Shown here in pieces: positions 11,331 to 23,023 of a stretch of DNA of 64,000 bases (position 1 is its first letter; each line of letters begins with the position of its first letter). The position numbers and the translations under genes were made by a program. The notes beneath the pieces were generated by a model that ran no database searches, was not told the origin of the DNA, and was given only the letters and a program-made list of their open reading frames with translations. The stretch comes from Benincasa hispida (Eukaryota; Streptophyta; Magnoliopsida; Cucurbitales; Cucurbitaceae). The DNA lies in contig NC_052351.1 in the NCBI RefSeq assembly GCF_009727055.1, forward strand, positions 54,641,888 through 54,705,887, in the 5' to 3' direction.

Positions 11331-11855
11331 AGGGGTGTGTTGCACTCATATATGTCCTTTGCTCGTCCTTAGGTAGATGCACTATGTCGAGGTATCCTCC
11401 AGAAATGCATTTGCTTAAGGGGTGTGTTGCGAGGATATATGCATTTTTTCCCGTCCTCTGCGAAGATGCAGTTGCGTTGGTGAGCACAATGTGTTAATCT
11501 TTATCTTGCGTCCATTCAAATTAAATATTAAAGAAAAATTCTTTTTACAATTTGGGGGGGAAGTCCAATCGTTTCGTATCCCCAAGCAATTTTGACTTGG
11601 CAGATGAAAGGACAACTTTATCTGAAATTCCATAAAATGAGGGAGGTCGAAACGACACACCTTTTGAGCTGCTCGAGGCCTGTCGCCGCAAAAATCCCGT
11701 TGGGCCCACCCCGACCCAACCTATAAATAGAATCCCTTTCCTCGTTGGTAAAGCTTTACCTCATTTTGGCAAACAGAAACCCTAGCGCCCTACATCCAGA
11801 CTTCCTTCTTCCTTAGCAGCTCAAGCTTTTTACCAGTCTTCCCAAGTTCATATTC
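11331..11855 (+). promoter_or_regulatory. pre-ORF3 region with internal promoter, element B
   Basis: Two AGGGGTGTGTTGC repeats (11331 and about 11419) are followed by a block containing TTGGGCCCACC (about 11699), CTATAAATAG (11721-11730) and AGAAACCCTAGCG (about 11775). The ORF3 ATG lies about 134 bp after the TATA box. D and C keep the same order. The TGGGCC and AAACCCTA words match site II and telo-box elements of plant housekeeping promoters; the function here is inferred. Confidence 0.6.
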
Positions 11856-12393
11856 ATGGCCGACCAAACTCCCAACCAATCTGCTTCACCATCCATCCTT
11901 GACCAAGTAGCCATGCGAGATGCAGCATTTTTGGCTGCCAGTCGCATACTCACCGCCTAAGCTCACACTATCCCCAGACTTTTCGGGAGAGCCCAAAGAA
12001 ACCCTATGGCCGTTAGGCCTCCTCTTTTCAAAAGAGGAAGAAGCACTGAGAGCATTCCTGTTCCAACACCTGCCGTCTCGACTGAAACTGAAAGGAAGAG
12101 ACACGATGATACGAAGGTGTTTGGCAATATTCTGAGTACCTTGGAGCTAGAAGGTGGACTGCTCTTGGCTGGGGTTGTAAATCAACCATTGCCTATGGAG
12201 GAGGAGACAGTGGTGGTGGCGGATGGAGTGGTGGTGGCGGATGCAGTGGCGGTTGAAGAAGAAATGGGAAGAAGCGTTCTGGCCTCAGAGATCCCTGAGG
12301 CGACTGCCATCGCAAAAGCCTATAACAAACCTCCAAGAAGAGAAGAAGAAGAGATTGCGATGGAGGAGGCCACGGAGGCTGAAGTTGCGTTAC
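11856..12393 (+). pseudogene. ORF3, N-terminal third (element B)
   Basis: The start ATGGCCGACCAAACT agrees with D's ATG. The frame reads through DQVAMRDAAFLAASR, a stop near 11960, then RPPLFKRGRSTESIPVPTP, TERKRHDDTKVFGNIL and an acidic VEEEMG segment. The arginine/lysine clusters could be a nuclear signal. The reading is cut at 12393 by a reverse-strand LTR, so the PF20167-like domain found in C and D is absent. The role of the protein is unknown; its position after gag/pol is where Athila elements carry an env-like ORF. Confidence 0.7.
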
Positions 12394-13491
12394 AGATATG
12401 CGTTAATCGCAAAAGCCTATCTCTTGATTATCATTCTAATCTTACTCTCCTGAGCCTAGATTCTAACTTGAACTTCCCAAGTCTAGATACTATCCTTAGA
12501 CTACCCTTTCGAGAATCTCTAATGGATGAATGAAGCATACATAATACAAGATAATGGCATAGCATGAAGATTCCCTAGTTGTGCTAGCTAAATGCTTCTC
12601 AACCCATTCAACTAATTTAGATACACATGCAAATAACAGGGAGTGAACATATATAGAGAAGTGAATTCCATTTCGATAAATGAGTGGAGTACAAAAATAC
12701 AATGGAAGTTAAACGTAGAGGTAGCAATCCCTTGCTGACTGAGTCTTTTACACTGTAAATCTCTATTTGGTTCCCATGATGTTCCTGCTCCCGCAGGCGT
12801 CGGCCCTCTCTATGTCCTTGAAGCTTTCGATGCTCTCCCAAGCTTACCGGAACGATCTGTCGGCACAACCTCCTCTTTCGCGTCCGCCTTAAAACGAAAG
12901 AAAACTATGAACAAAGACATATGAAACTTCAAACTAATGAATGGTGAACCCCTTTTTTGAAGGATGCCTCTGGTATTTATAGAGCATCTAAGGTGAACGA
13001 AGACTTCTCTCTCATGATTGTACAGATGGGATGGCTTTAATTCCCGACTGATGCGCCGAATATTTGTCACCGAAAAGTTGAATGTACTTGTGATCGTTAT
13101 CGGCTGTCAACTTAATTCGAATTCGACTGTCATAAGCTTTCGGTCCAATCACGGTTAATTAGCCTTTCACCTAAATTTTCCCACCATGTTGCACTGACCA
13201 AGTTGCGACAATCCTTCTCGAGCAAATGTTTGCGAGCACAATCATCGTAAAGCCTTGCGGTAAAGTTGCGCTTGACCAATGATTTCCTTATGATCGCAAT
13301 TTTGTCCTTGCATCAACGCATATTCGTGCAAAAAAAATACAAAAATCAACTATTCTAATGTGATGAACGCATGCAACCGCAATATTATGAAATTGATGCT
13401 TGATGGACGCAATTTAACATATTTTATCAATGCAAGCCAACATTGTTTAAGAACTTAGCACTATGATAATGTGAATTTCTGCCCGTCATCA
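12394..13491 (-). repeat. family-2 LTR, reverse strand, 3'-truncated
   Basis: On the minus strand it starts at 13491 with TGATGACGGGCAGAAATTCAC, matching the LTR at 17273. It carries a TATA box (plus-strand TGGTATTTATAGAG at 12971-12984) and continues through sequence matching 58850-58960. The distal third, including the LTR end, is missing at the junction with ORF3. Confidence 0.85.
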
Positions 13492-14090
13492 GCTATCATG
13501 CTCATGCGAAGAGAGCACGTGAGTGGGTTATGGAGGTTTAGGCAAGCACTATCGCATATACATCGCATACGTCCTAGAGTTAGGCTCAAGTGTGTGTAGC
13601 ATGATTTCATGGCTTGTGTTGACTAAGATTGCCTTTGCGGTCACTCTCAATGGTTGCAATGAAGACATCTCTGCATTTTATCTATTTTTCCATCCATTTA
13701 CTTCCTGTCAATAGTTATCGTGTCTCTACCTCTCATTCACACTCTCATTGCGTTGTCTGTTACTTAGGAGTAGGAGTAGTGTTAGCTTAGAAACCTCCCA
13801 TCCATTCTTTTATTCAACTGTCGCATGCACATTACCGCATACATCTTACTACAAGTTCCTGTGTTCGACCTTGGATCACTCGAGAAACTTGCATTCGTGT
13901 TATACTTGGCATGAGTGCAAGAAAACTTGTGATAGGACGCATGGTCATCGCATACATTTGTTAACACAAAGTCATTCCAATGCATGACCACGATGCATGA
14001 TAATCAACGCATACATTAAGGACATGCATCGAATATTGCATCCACAAAATTTTAGTTGTTGAGTAATTGACATCTAATTTCCCGTCATCA
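13492..14090 (+). repeat. LTR fragment of a third Athila-like family (copy 1)
   Basis: It is closely similar to 41300-41749: both have GACTAAG.TTGCC, TTGCGGTCACTCT and GGAGTAGGAGTAG, and both end in an ATCA. It contains the TTCCTGTGTTCGACCTTGG block found near the 3' end of the other Athila-type LTRs. The 5' part with the promoter is missing, and no primer site follows. Confidence 0.7.
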
Positions 14091-14502
14091 AGTTGCATTT
14101 TAATCATCAAAAGTAGATTTCTATAATTATAATTTTCATTATATAACTATTGTTATCACTATATAGTAGTCTTTCAACCATTGAGAGAACTCACCATCAA
14201 TGTTTTAGAAGTTAGTAAACTAAGAGTAGATTGCAAAGGTTTCAACCCATTGGAGAAAGGATTAGAGAAGCTTTGAGTCAGATGTAACTATTTAATTGAA
14301 AAGGGTTATGAATGAAAGATTAAGAGGCTTCATTTATGATTGATTGGCAGATGTGGGATTGATCTTGGTAGAAGAACTAAATTTGTAAGCCCTTGTCCCT
14401 TTTTCTCTTGTTTATGCTTAGGATCAACCTAGATAAGTGAGCTTTGTATGTACCTAAATGAATAACTTGGATAGTATGACCTAAGAAAGTTCTAATTCTA
14501 AG
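14091..14502. other. unassigned AT-rich stretch
   Basis: I see no ORF, tandem repeat or match to other parts of the window. It could be flanking sequence or the inside of an unrecognised element. Confidence 0.4.
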
Positions 14503-17007
14503 TGTTGGAATTAAAGTTGGAAATTACTTAACAAATGCAAGTTCTTTTAGAAATGTATTAATACATGTTATTATTGGAGCAATTGTTTATGATTGGGCAC
14601 TTGTATAGTGAACATGATTTGTTATTGGCTAAGGGTTACAAGGAAAGAAAGAACAAATTTTGTAGCAAAAACAAGTTGGCCGAGAGGGGTGTTGGAGTTG
14701 TTTGATTTAAAAAAAAAATAACATTTTTGGATTAATTTGCTAAAATCTAAAATTAATTTAACTTGATAATAATTGTAAGGCCACAAAGGATAAGGAAAAT
14801 GAATAAAAAGCCACGTAGTAGGGCAAACAAACAGTTGGGTGGAGGACTTTGATTGGAGAAAAAAGTGTGCAAATTCGGCCAGAAACTTAGGGTTTGAAGA
14901 ATGCGATGGTTCTCTCAAAATACTCGTACAAAAGCTTCCATATTTAATCTAAATTAAATATTATTGAGTTTTGAGTCTATTCTAGGGCTTCTCAAATGAT
15001 TTGGGATCAGAAAACTGGAGAAATCGTGAAGATAATGAAGGTTGCCCAGAAAACTAGAAAATCCAAGGTGTAGTCCAGGAGAGATTCTGAGCTCTAGAAT
15101 ACAAGTTAAGAGCTTTAATTTTGCAGTTAGTTAGCTTAAAGGTTTCTTAAATATTTCATGAAGGAAGTACGTGCAAATTTTTTATTTAAGTTGGGTTAAA
15201 AGTTGGTTAAAGTGAAACCATTATTTTCTCGAACAGGGTAGCAGCAGGCCAGCAACCCCCTTAAGGCTGCCAACCCCACCAGCGCGCCTCCTGCCATGCC
15301 AGCACCCCTCAGCACGCCTCAGCCTATCCAATCCTACCCACCCACGACAAGCCTCACCCACCCACACCCACAGCCTGTGCCCATGCCCATTTCGAGTGCC
15401 CAATTTCTTGTTTTTTTAGCATTTTGGGTGTTGGTGGCCATTTTTTAATCCCAATTAAGATTTTCTTGATATTTTGACCCTAGAATGAATACTTTTTGAT
15501 TAAAAACTGATTTTTGGGGCATTTTGGGTAATGTGAGGAAAATGGACTTAAGGAGCAAAATGTGAATGTTTAGGTGTTAAAATGAGTTCAAGTGGTTATG
15601 TTGAATCACTATATGTTGTTTAGGGTTGATTTGACCTCTTGTGAGTGTCTAATAAACTTGGGACTTTATTTCAGGCCAAATTGAGGTTGGAAAGGCTTAT
15701 AACCCAAGGAGCTCGTGTCAGTAATAGTGAGTGGTTTACTTTCAAATGTTTTGATATAGAAACTAATTTTATATTATAGTAAGTTATGATTTATGAAATG
15801 TGATGGCATGATCTGTTTTACTTGACTGGTATTTCAAAAATGTTTAAAGCATGATTTCTAAACTCTCAATGGTTTTATACAATCTTGATTTATCAAAATG
15901 TGGTTTGAAATCAGAGTTTACATACTTGGGATTTGTATGGTTTTTATGAAAACCTCTTGATGGTGGAATCAAGGTTGTTGAATGGTTGTGGAAATGGTTT
16001 CAAACTAATGATTCTTGTACCTGAGAGTGGTTATGTTCCCATGCTACTTGAATGTGTTTCAATAGTATTGCTCAGGTAATAAGGGGGCTACAGGGGTCAG
16101 ATGTGGCCAGAGTATACCGGGAAGTCCAGAGGAACCTGCGCTTATAGTGCCACCCAGGCTATTAGGGGGCTACCATCGAGGTCAGATGTGTCCAGAGTAT
16201 ATCGGGGAGTCTAGAGTAACCTAGGCCTATGGTGTGTATCTATGCTTAGCCTTGAGGCAACTCTGCATGCACGTATGACCTTGTGATTTGGTTTACACGC
16301 CGGGGGGATTCTTTGTCTAGAGTAACCCGACGTTGTAAACGAGTACTTGGGTACAGAGTTGGGGTTGTTTTCTTATATGCTTTAAAATGTGCTTATGAGA
16401 GTTGATCTTGCCATTGTTTTACTAGCACGTGTTTGAGATGCTATTAAATCTTTTATACTTGGCCAATGTTTTATTGAATGATTTAATTACTTTTATTGAT
16501 GATTTAGAAAGTGATAACTTATGTTTATATTAACTTACCACTCACTGGTCATTAGCTTGTGCTTTCGATGTTTTATGTTCCCCCTCAGGTAGCGTTAAAG
16601 TTCCGAAAACAAGCTGAGCTGTTTACTGCCACACGATAAGAGTCTCCTGCTACACTATTGTAAATAGATTGCATATCACGAACCTTACATGTCATGGTTT
16701 TAAGAGTATGGGACAAGAGGAGTTGTTTTGTTGTGTAATGTCTAAAAGTGTTTTCGTTGTGTCTATATTTTGTTCATGGTTTGCATATAATAGGAGATAG
16801 AAAGTTTATGAAACTTGTTTGTGGATATCGTATTATGGAATATGTTGAATAGAAATTAAATGTATTAAAGGATTATTGTGTAACTGTTCAGATTTAAGTA
16901 CAGGTTAAGTTGGTTAGTAAGATGCTAAATGTCATCAGGGGAGGTGATTTTTAGCATCTTCACACCTCTTTCTGGATTAGGTGGGTAATCTGGGAGGGGG
17001 TGTGACC
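14503..17007 (+). repeat. large chromovirus-type LTR, apparently solo
   Basis: It ends GGGAGGGGGTGTGAC, like the chromovirus LTR end at 29091-29099 (GGTGTGACA). It contains a region with TCAGGTAGCGTTAAAG (about 16586) corresponding to ACAGGTAGTGGTCAAA at about 28733. No primer site or gag follows: a copia fragment starts immediately. The start at TGTTGGAATT is a guess, and no target duplication could be matched. Confidence 0.55.
16075..16235 (+). repeat. two-copy direct repeat of about 75 bp
   Basis: AGGGGGCTAC is followed in both copies by GGTCAGATGTG, CCAGAGTATA and an AGAG.AACCT end, starting near 16081 and 16159. It is internal to the LTR. Confidence 0.75.
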
Positions 17008-17272
17008 TGGAGGAGACACTGCCATCAATATCTTGTCGAGAAGAGAGTAGAGAAAAGTAACCAGGCTAACTTAGCCCTGGGACCATTTGCTCAGCTCATC
17101 TAGTGGGACAATTTGCTACTTGGTTTTAACTTTTAAATCTTGTAAAGAACAATTGTATATATTTTTGTGTTAAATGAAATGTTCATTTTCAAAAATTATG
17201 TTTGTTCTAGCAACCTCTGTTGAGAGTCAAATTGTTAAATTCCATTTGTAGATATTCAGATATCTAAATGGC
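17008..17272 (+). repeat. Ty1/copia gag fragment, duplicate of 38669-38935
   Basis: It begins CTGGAGGAGACACTGCC and ends TATCTAAATGGC. It matches 38669-38935 almost base for base, with about a dozen differences by eye. It is interrupted at both ends, on the left by a chromovirus LTR end and on the right by element G at a site reading ATGGC. Confidence 0.85.
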
Positions 17273-18921
17273 TGATAACGGGCAGAAATGCACGTTATCA
17301 TAGTGCTAAGTTCTTATTCAATGTTGGATTTCGTTGATGAAATATGTTAAATTGCGTCCATTAAGCATAAATTCTATAATATTACAGTCACATGCGTCCA
17401 ATGCATTTGAGCAGTTGATCTTTATATTTTTTGTGCAGAATAATGCGTTAACGCAATGCAAAGAATGAAATCATAGGAATACATTGGTCCAGCACATCTT
17501 CACCACAAGACTTTGCGTCGATCGTTCTTGCAAACATCCACCCAAGAAGAATCACCGCAACTTGGTGGGCGCATCCGATGAAAGGACAATTAAGATCAAC
17601 GGGACAAAAAGCTGACGGCAGTCGGATCCAAATTAAATTGACAGCCGATAACGGTCACAAAGTCTATTCAGCTTTATCGGTGACAATTATTCGGCGCGTC
17701 AATTAGGAGTTAAAGTTGTCCCATCTGTACAACTGGGAGAGAGAAGCCATCTTTCACCTTTCATGCCCTATAAATACCAAGTGCATTCTTCAGAGAAGGG
17801 GTTAAGCAGTCGTTTACTTCATGACTATTACAAGTTCACACCTCTGTTCATAGTTTTCTTTTCTATTTTACAGTGGAGCAAGAGAAGAGTGGTGACATTG
17901 GAGATTGTCTAGGGCAGCTCGAGAGAGAACCTTGGGGCGTAAGAGTAGAGAGCGGGCCGACTCTCGCAAAAGCGAGAATATCTTTAGAGCACGAGTAGAA
18001 ACAATGTAACGCCTGGCAGCAAGAACTTGCTTCAGGCTCTTTACTATACTTACATTGTTATTCTGTAATTCATCTTATATCTATTTAATGGTAGTTCTAT
18101 TTCTACATCTGCTCACTCTCATAATACGCATGAATAGCTAAATTAGTTGAATGGGTTGAGAAGAACTAAGCTAACATGATCTAGGAAGTTCATTGCTTGC
18201 GATTGTCTTGTTTTATGCTGTATAAAATACCCCTTCAGAGTTACTCGAGAGAGAATCTAAAGAAAGAACATAATGTCTCGAGAGAGCTAGGTTAGAATCT
18301 AGAATCGAAAGAGCTAGATTAGGCTCGCATAAAAAAGAGATGGGGACTTAGAGATAAGCTCTGTTTGTCAACTTGCATCGCATGCATCCTAGGAATAGGA
18401 ATGATATTATGTGGTCACATATTCGTGTAAATGTCATGATGTCATCGCATAAATAGAGATAGAGGTTTATGTGTAAACCCTGTAGACTTATCGCATATTT
18501 ATCACATGCGTTCTAGCCTTAGAAGCCGTGGCATTCACGCCGAGAGGTGGCTTACTATTGTATGCATGTTGCATGACGCAAAGCATGAACGCATCCTAGA
18601 GAGTGTTAGCCGAACCCTTCTCAACCCGTTCTCTGCATATTCATCGTATTTCCTATTTATCAACTCTTTTCCAACTCTGCTGCATTCATTATTTATTTTC
18701 ATCAACACAACAACAACCCAACACTTATTTATTTAACTGTTTACCGTAAGTTTTCATAAAAATATCCAACGCAACTCTTTTCACAAGTCCCTGTGTTTGA
18801 CCCTAAACTTACCAAGAAACTCAGAGGAATTTACACTTGGATTCTGCTGGGGAAACTTGAGTGCACAACGCAATCCAACACACATATCATCCATAATCCC
18901 ATTCAATAAAATCTCGCATCA
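17273..18921 (+). repeat. 5' LTR of element G (family 2)
   Basis: It starts TGATAACGGGCAGAAATGC and ends CTCGCATCA. Its terminus folds into a hairpin: TGATAACG pairs with CGTTATCA, and an inner GCA pairs with TGC around a GAAA loop. TATAAATA is at 17769-17776. A second stem, TCTCGC and GCGAGA around AAAA, lies at 17962-17977. AGTCCCTGTGTTTGACC lies near 18786. Length is 1649 bp. Confidence 0.9.
17769..17776 (+). promoter_or_regulatory. TATA box of the G LTR
   Basis: CCCTATAAATACC in U3. The same word with similar context occurs at 45952 and 58391, and on the minus strand at 12974-12981. Confidence 0.7.
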
Positions 18922-18927
18922 AGTTTT

Positions 18928-18945
18928 TGGCACCGTTGCTTAGGA
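18928..18945 (+). other. primer binding site, tRNA-Asp type (decayed)
   Basis: TGGCACCGTTGCTTAGGA lies six bases after the LTR end. It differs at three bases from the tRNA-Asp complement, all C-to-T or G-to-A type changes. Confidence 0.8.
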
Positions 18946-18959
18946 CTTTGGAAAAATAG

Positions 18960-20450
18960 TTGTTAATGGTAATCTTTGTGAATTCTTTGCATAACTTTCA
19001 ATCTCTGGCGAACTACGACCTGGAGATTGAGAGAACATTTCGAAGGAGACTAAGAGACCGCCAACAGCAACCACAATCCGACAAGGAAGAGATGGCGGAG
19101 CAGCCTAGAAATGGAGTACCAAACAATAACAATAATGTCATGGAAAATCCAATTCTGTTGGCAAACGATTGCAATAGGCCCATTAGGGACTATACATTGA
19201 CAAATCTCTATGATTTCTCTCTGGGAATCATGAGGCCGGCCTTAGACAGAAGTAGATTTGAAATGAAACCGGTGATGCTGTAGATGATCCAGGCTGCAGG
19301 TCAATTTGGAGGAAGGCGTGGCGAGGATCCGCACAACCACCTTCGAAGTTCTATTGAAATTTGCAATACTTTTGTGTTCCCGAACATCTCTGTTGAAGAA
19401 GTTCGACTAACGTTGTTCCCATTTTCTCTCTGTGATCAAGCTAGGAAATGGGCTTATTCGCTCGAACCAGGAGAGATTACTTCTTGGGAGCAGGTGGTGG
19501 AGAATTTTATGAAGAAGTATTTTCCACCTACCAAGAACGCAAGACGAAGAAAGCTTATCACTAATATTGAAAAAGAGATGGACAAATCACTCAGCGATGC
19601 TTGGGTGAGATTTAAAAGGTTGGTACGAGATTGTTCGCATAATGAGCTGCCAGATTGCCTGCAAATGGAAATTTTCTATCACGGTTTGAATCCTACTTCG
19701 CAAACTACTGCCAGCGGCAGCAGCTGGTGGTCTGCTTGACAAAACCTGGCGAAGAATATCCTTGACCGCATCTCCAAGAATCGTGAAGACTGGAGGGAGA
19801 GTGACCAGAGATTAAGACTCAAAGATTCTGACGCAAATAATAGTGCCATTGTTTCATTACAACACCAAATGACCGTAGTGATGAATTTGATTCAAGGAAT
19901 GGCGATCAGTAGCCTAACATCGCAAGGTAGGCAAATCAAAGCAATAAGTCAAAACCCCGCAAGGTGGGCGACTTGCGGTGATGGGCATGCGATGGAGGAT
20001 TGTCCAGAAAATCCACAGTCTGTATATTTTATAAAGAATAACCCCTTTTCAAACACTTACAACCCCGGGTGGAAAAAACACCCCAATTTTGTTTAGAAGA
20101 ATCAACAACAAAATCTTCAAACTGTGGCACAAAAAAAAGGGCCACCAAGATTCTTTCAATGCAATAACGGTCAACAGAGCAACCAAGCAAGTAGCTCACA
20201 ACAACCACCGTAATCTTCTTCTCTAAAAAGCCTATTGAAACAATATATAGGGAAAAACGAGATGATGCTTCAAAGTGAGGCTACGTCCATCCGCAACCTT
20301 GAATTGAAAATGGGCTAGATTGCGAATGAGCTCAAAAGTAAACTACAAGAGGCGCTGTCAAGTTCAACCGAGCTTCCACGTAACCCAGGGGGATCAGGAA
20401 AGGAGCAATGTCAAGTTGTGACATTGTGTAGTGGAAAGACTATGGAAGGA
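18960..20450 (+). pseudogene. gag: gag of element G
   Basis: Structural protein of an Athila-like particle. It reads through ERTFRRRLRDRQQQ, NRPIRDYTLTNLYDFSLGIMRP (about 19180), GEDPHNHL (19320), LFPFSLCDQARKWAY, KKYFPPTKNARRRK and the FYHGLNP motif (19675). The zinc knuckle region keeps TCGDGHAMEDC but has lost its first Cys. NNPFSNTYNPGW at 20038 is the typical Athila signature. Stops at 19281-19283, 19737 and 20094 interrupt it. The C-terminal GSGKEQCQVVTL marks the gag-protease border. The ATG at 18966 may equally be the start; unlike A and C, no clear splice acceptor lies upstream. Confidence 0.85.
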
Positions 20451-20689
20451 GAAAAGAAGGAATGGAACAAATCAACCTCCATCGCAGCTGAGCCTGAGAT
20501 TGCGGCAATGCAAGAGGAAGAAAAAGAAAATGAAGCAATAGAACTTGAGGTTGCGTCAACCTCAAAGTCAAGGAACCGTGAAAGTTTAGTTACCATTCTT
20601 CCCTCAGAGGCTAAAGAAGAAGAAAAACGAAGAGATATAGTACCAATGCTTCCTGTCTATGTTGAAATAATCACATGTTAATATTCCTT

Positions 20690-21204
20690 TCAGTGAAGCA
20701 ATTGAGGAAATGCCTGCCTATGCCAATTTTCTGAAGGACATGGTAACTAAGAAGGGAGGCACTGGAAAATTTGCCACGGTGGCACTAATGCAAAGTTCCA
20801 AATCAATCATCCCACCGAAGATGAGCGATCCTGGGAGCTTTACTATTCCTTGCTCCATAGGAGGACTCTATATTGAGCAAGCCCTGTGTGACTTGGGGGC
20901 CAGCATAAATTTGATGCTGCTGTCAATCTTTCGACAATTAAATGTGAGGCAACTTGTGCCCACATCCGTGACTCTCCAGTTGGCTGACAGATCTCTGGTT
21001 CATCCATAAGGTAAGGTGAAGAACGTGTTGATCATGATTGATAAATTTATTTTGCCAGCTAACTTCATCATCCTAGATTACGAGGCGGACAAAGATGTGC
21101 CCATCATTTTGGGGCGACCTTTCCTATCAACAGGTCATGCTCAAATTGATATGCACAAAGGAGAAATCACTTTGAGGATAAATGAACAGAAGCTCAAAAT
21201 TTAA
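20690..21204 (+). pseudogene. pol: aspartic protease of element G
   Basis: MPAYANFLKDMVTKKGG leads into SDPGSFTIPCSIGG and the active-site CDLGASINLML (about 20888). A stop at 21007-21009 splits the domain, which continues with PANFIILDYEADKDVPIILGR and PFLSTGHAQIDMHKGEI. It is homologous to the domain in A at 4851-5400, and to the remnant at 56765-57100, which belongs to the same family. Confidence 0.88.
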
Positions 21205-22384
21205 TATAATTCGTGCCATGAAATTTCCTGATGAGGAAGACCTGCCAGATTCTGAAGATGACCTGAATTTGATTGAAAAAGAAAAGTCTGATGAAGAGTA
21301 TGAAGAAGAGGATGACAATGCATCCGTAGCTACCTACAATGTGATCGTAACAAAAACAAACAAAGAAGAAGGATCGATCGCAACGCAAGAAGAAGAGCCG
21401 AAGGAAGGAAGAAAAATAACTCAATCTTCTCTCATGGAACCACCAACATTTGAATTGAAAACCCTACCAACAAATTTGAAGTACGCATTTCTGGGGCAGA
21501 ATGAGAAGCTACCAATGATAATTTCCTCTACACTCAACGAAGATCAAGAGAATGCATTGATGAGCATTCTTAAGAAACATGTGCGAGCAATCGGCTGGAC
21601 GCTCGCTGACATCAGAGGAATTAGCCTCACGTACTGCATGCACCACATTCGTCTTGAGGACGACCACAAAGCAACCATTGAAAATCAACACAAACTTAAC
21701 CTTGCAATGAAGGAGGTCATCAAAAAGGAAATTATCAAGTGGTTGGATGCAGGCATTATCTATCCCATTGCAGATAGCACGTGGGTCAGCCCTGTGCAAT
21801 GTGTGCCGAAGAAGGGCAGAATGACGGTAGTCCCTAGTGAGAACAATGAATTAATATTGTAAAGAACCATCACTGGATGGCGCATATGTATTTACTACCG
21901 CAAATTGAATTCGGCCACAAAGAAAGATCACTTCCCTCTACCATTCATTGATCAAATGTTGGACAGATTAGCAGGGAATGATTTTTACTTCTTCTTGGAT
22001 GGATATGCTGGGTACAGTCAGACCATAATAGATCCTGAAGACTAAGACTGGACCACATTCATTTGCCTATATGGGACATTTTCTTTTCGCCGTATGCCGT
22101 TTGGTCTCTTCAATGCGCCGAGCACGTTCCAGAGGTGCATGATGGTGATCTTTTTAGATTATCTTGAGGACCTAGTAGAAATATTTATGGATGACTTCTC
22201 CGTTTATGGGAACATGTATGATGTCTACCTAGCCAATTTGGAGAAAACTCTAAAAAGATGTGAAGAGATGAACCTAGTGCTCAATTGGGAAAAATGTCAC
22301 TTCATGGTGAAAGAGGGTATAGTGTTGGGACAAGGTCTCCCGGGAAGGGTTGGAGGTGGACAAAGCAAATATGGACGCAATTGA
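21182..22384 (+). pseudogene. pol: acidic linker and reverse transcriptase of element G
   Basis: A Glu/Asp-rich linker (21220-21420) is followed by the RT: GWTLADIRGISLTYCMH, KWLDAGIIYPIADSTWVSPVQ, a stop at 21860-21862, then GWRICIYYRKLN with the usual Asp replaced by Tyr. LDGYAGYSQ carries the first catalytic Asp (about 22000), and the active site FMDDF is at about 22184-22198. A stop at 22042-22044 breaks the frame. After FMDDF the frame shifts near 22340 (GIVLGQGLPGRVGG). This was the polymerase of family 2; it cannot work now. Confidence 0.9.
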
Positions 22385-23020
22385 AAAGCTTCCACCTCCG
22401 ACCAACGTGAAGGCAGTGCGAAGCTTCTTGGGGCATGCTGGATTTTATAGACAATTCGTTAAAGACCTTTCTAAAATAGCAAGACCACTGGTTAGAGGCG
22501 GACAGAAAATTTGAATTTGACAACAATTGCCTCAACACATTCCGAATTTTAAAAGATGCGTTGATTACCATGCCCGTCTTGATTGCACCGGATTGGACAC
22601 TGCTGTTCGAAATAATGTGCAATGCAAGCGGGTATGTGATGGGAGCCGCGTTAGCGCAAAAGAAGAAAACTATTTTGCACCCCATCACATATGTGAGTAA
22701 AACTATGAACCCTGCTCAAATTAATTATACCACCTGAAAAAGAGCTCCTGGCTATGATTTTTGCGTTGGAAAATGTTCGGGCATATCTATTCGAAACTAA
22801 GGTACTCTTTCACACTGATCACTCAGCAATCAAATATTTGATGACAAAGAAGGACGCAAAGTCGAGGTTGATCAGATGGGTTCTCCTTCTTCAAGAATTT
22901 GATATCGAGATAATTGATCGGAAGGGGACAGAGAATCAAGTTGCGGATCACTTGTCCAGACTGGAAAATCCCAAGGTTGACCGCAATGAATCTGAAGTGA
23001 GTGTTGTGTTTCCAGATGAG
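22385..23020 (+). pseudogene. pol: RNase H region of element G
   Basis: The connection segment reads VRSFLGHAGFYRQF (about 22415). It is followed by the CNASGYVMGAALAQ motif, whose first Asp is now Asn (about 22619), then [17 protein letters not shown]. The C-terminal half is open from 22754 to 23023 and holds [23 protein letters not shown] and [12 protein letters not shown]. Frame changes near 22480 and 22735 separate the two halves. It corresponds to 6801-7312 in A. Confidence 0.85.
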
Positions 23021-23023
23021 TAG

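Larger units (their letters stand above)
9101..12393 (+). mobile_element. element B: family-1 derivative with partial gag and ORF3 start, 3' truncated
   Basis: The order is LTR (9101-10574), primer site TGGCACCGTTGCTGGGGA (about 10582-10599), gag until 11330, then a direct join into the pre-ORF3 region and the first third of ORF3. At about 12393 it is interrupted by a reverse-strand family-2 LTR. Gag is cut inside the capsid region, so B lost more than C, D and E. It appears to have inserted into A. Confidence 0.8.

Noticed and set aside
13859..13880. tRNA-like T-arm in GTGTTCGACC
   Set aside because: No cloverleaf or A-box could be found around any copy, so no tRNA gene is called; the conservation is kept as a finding only.
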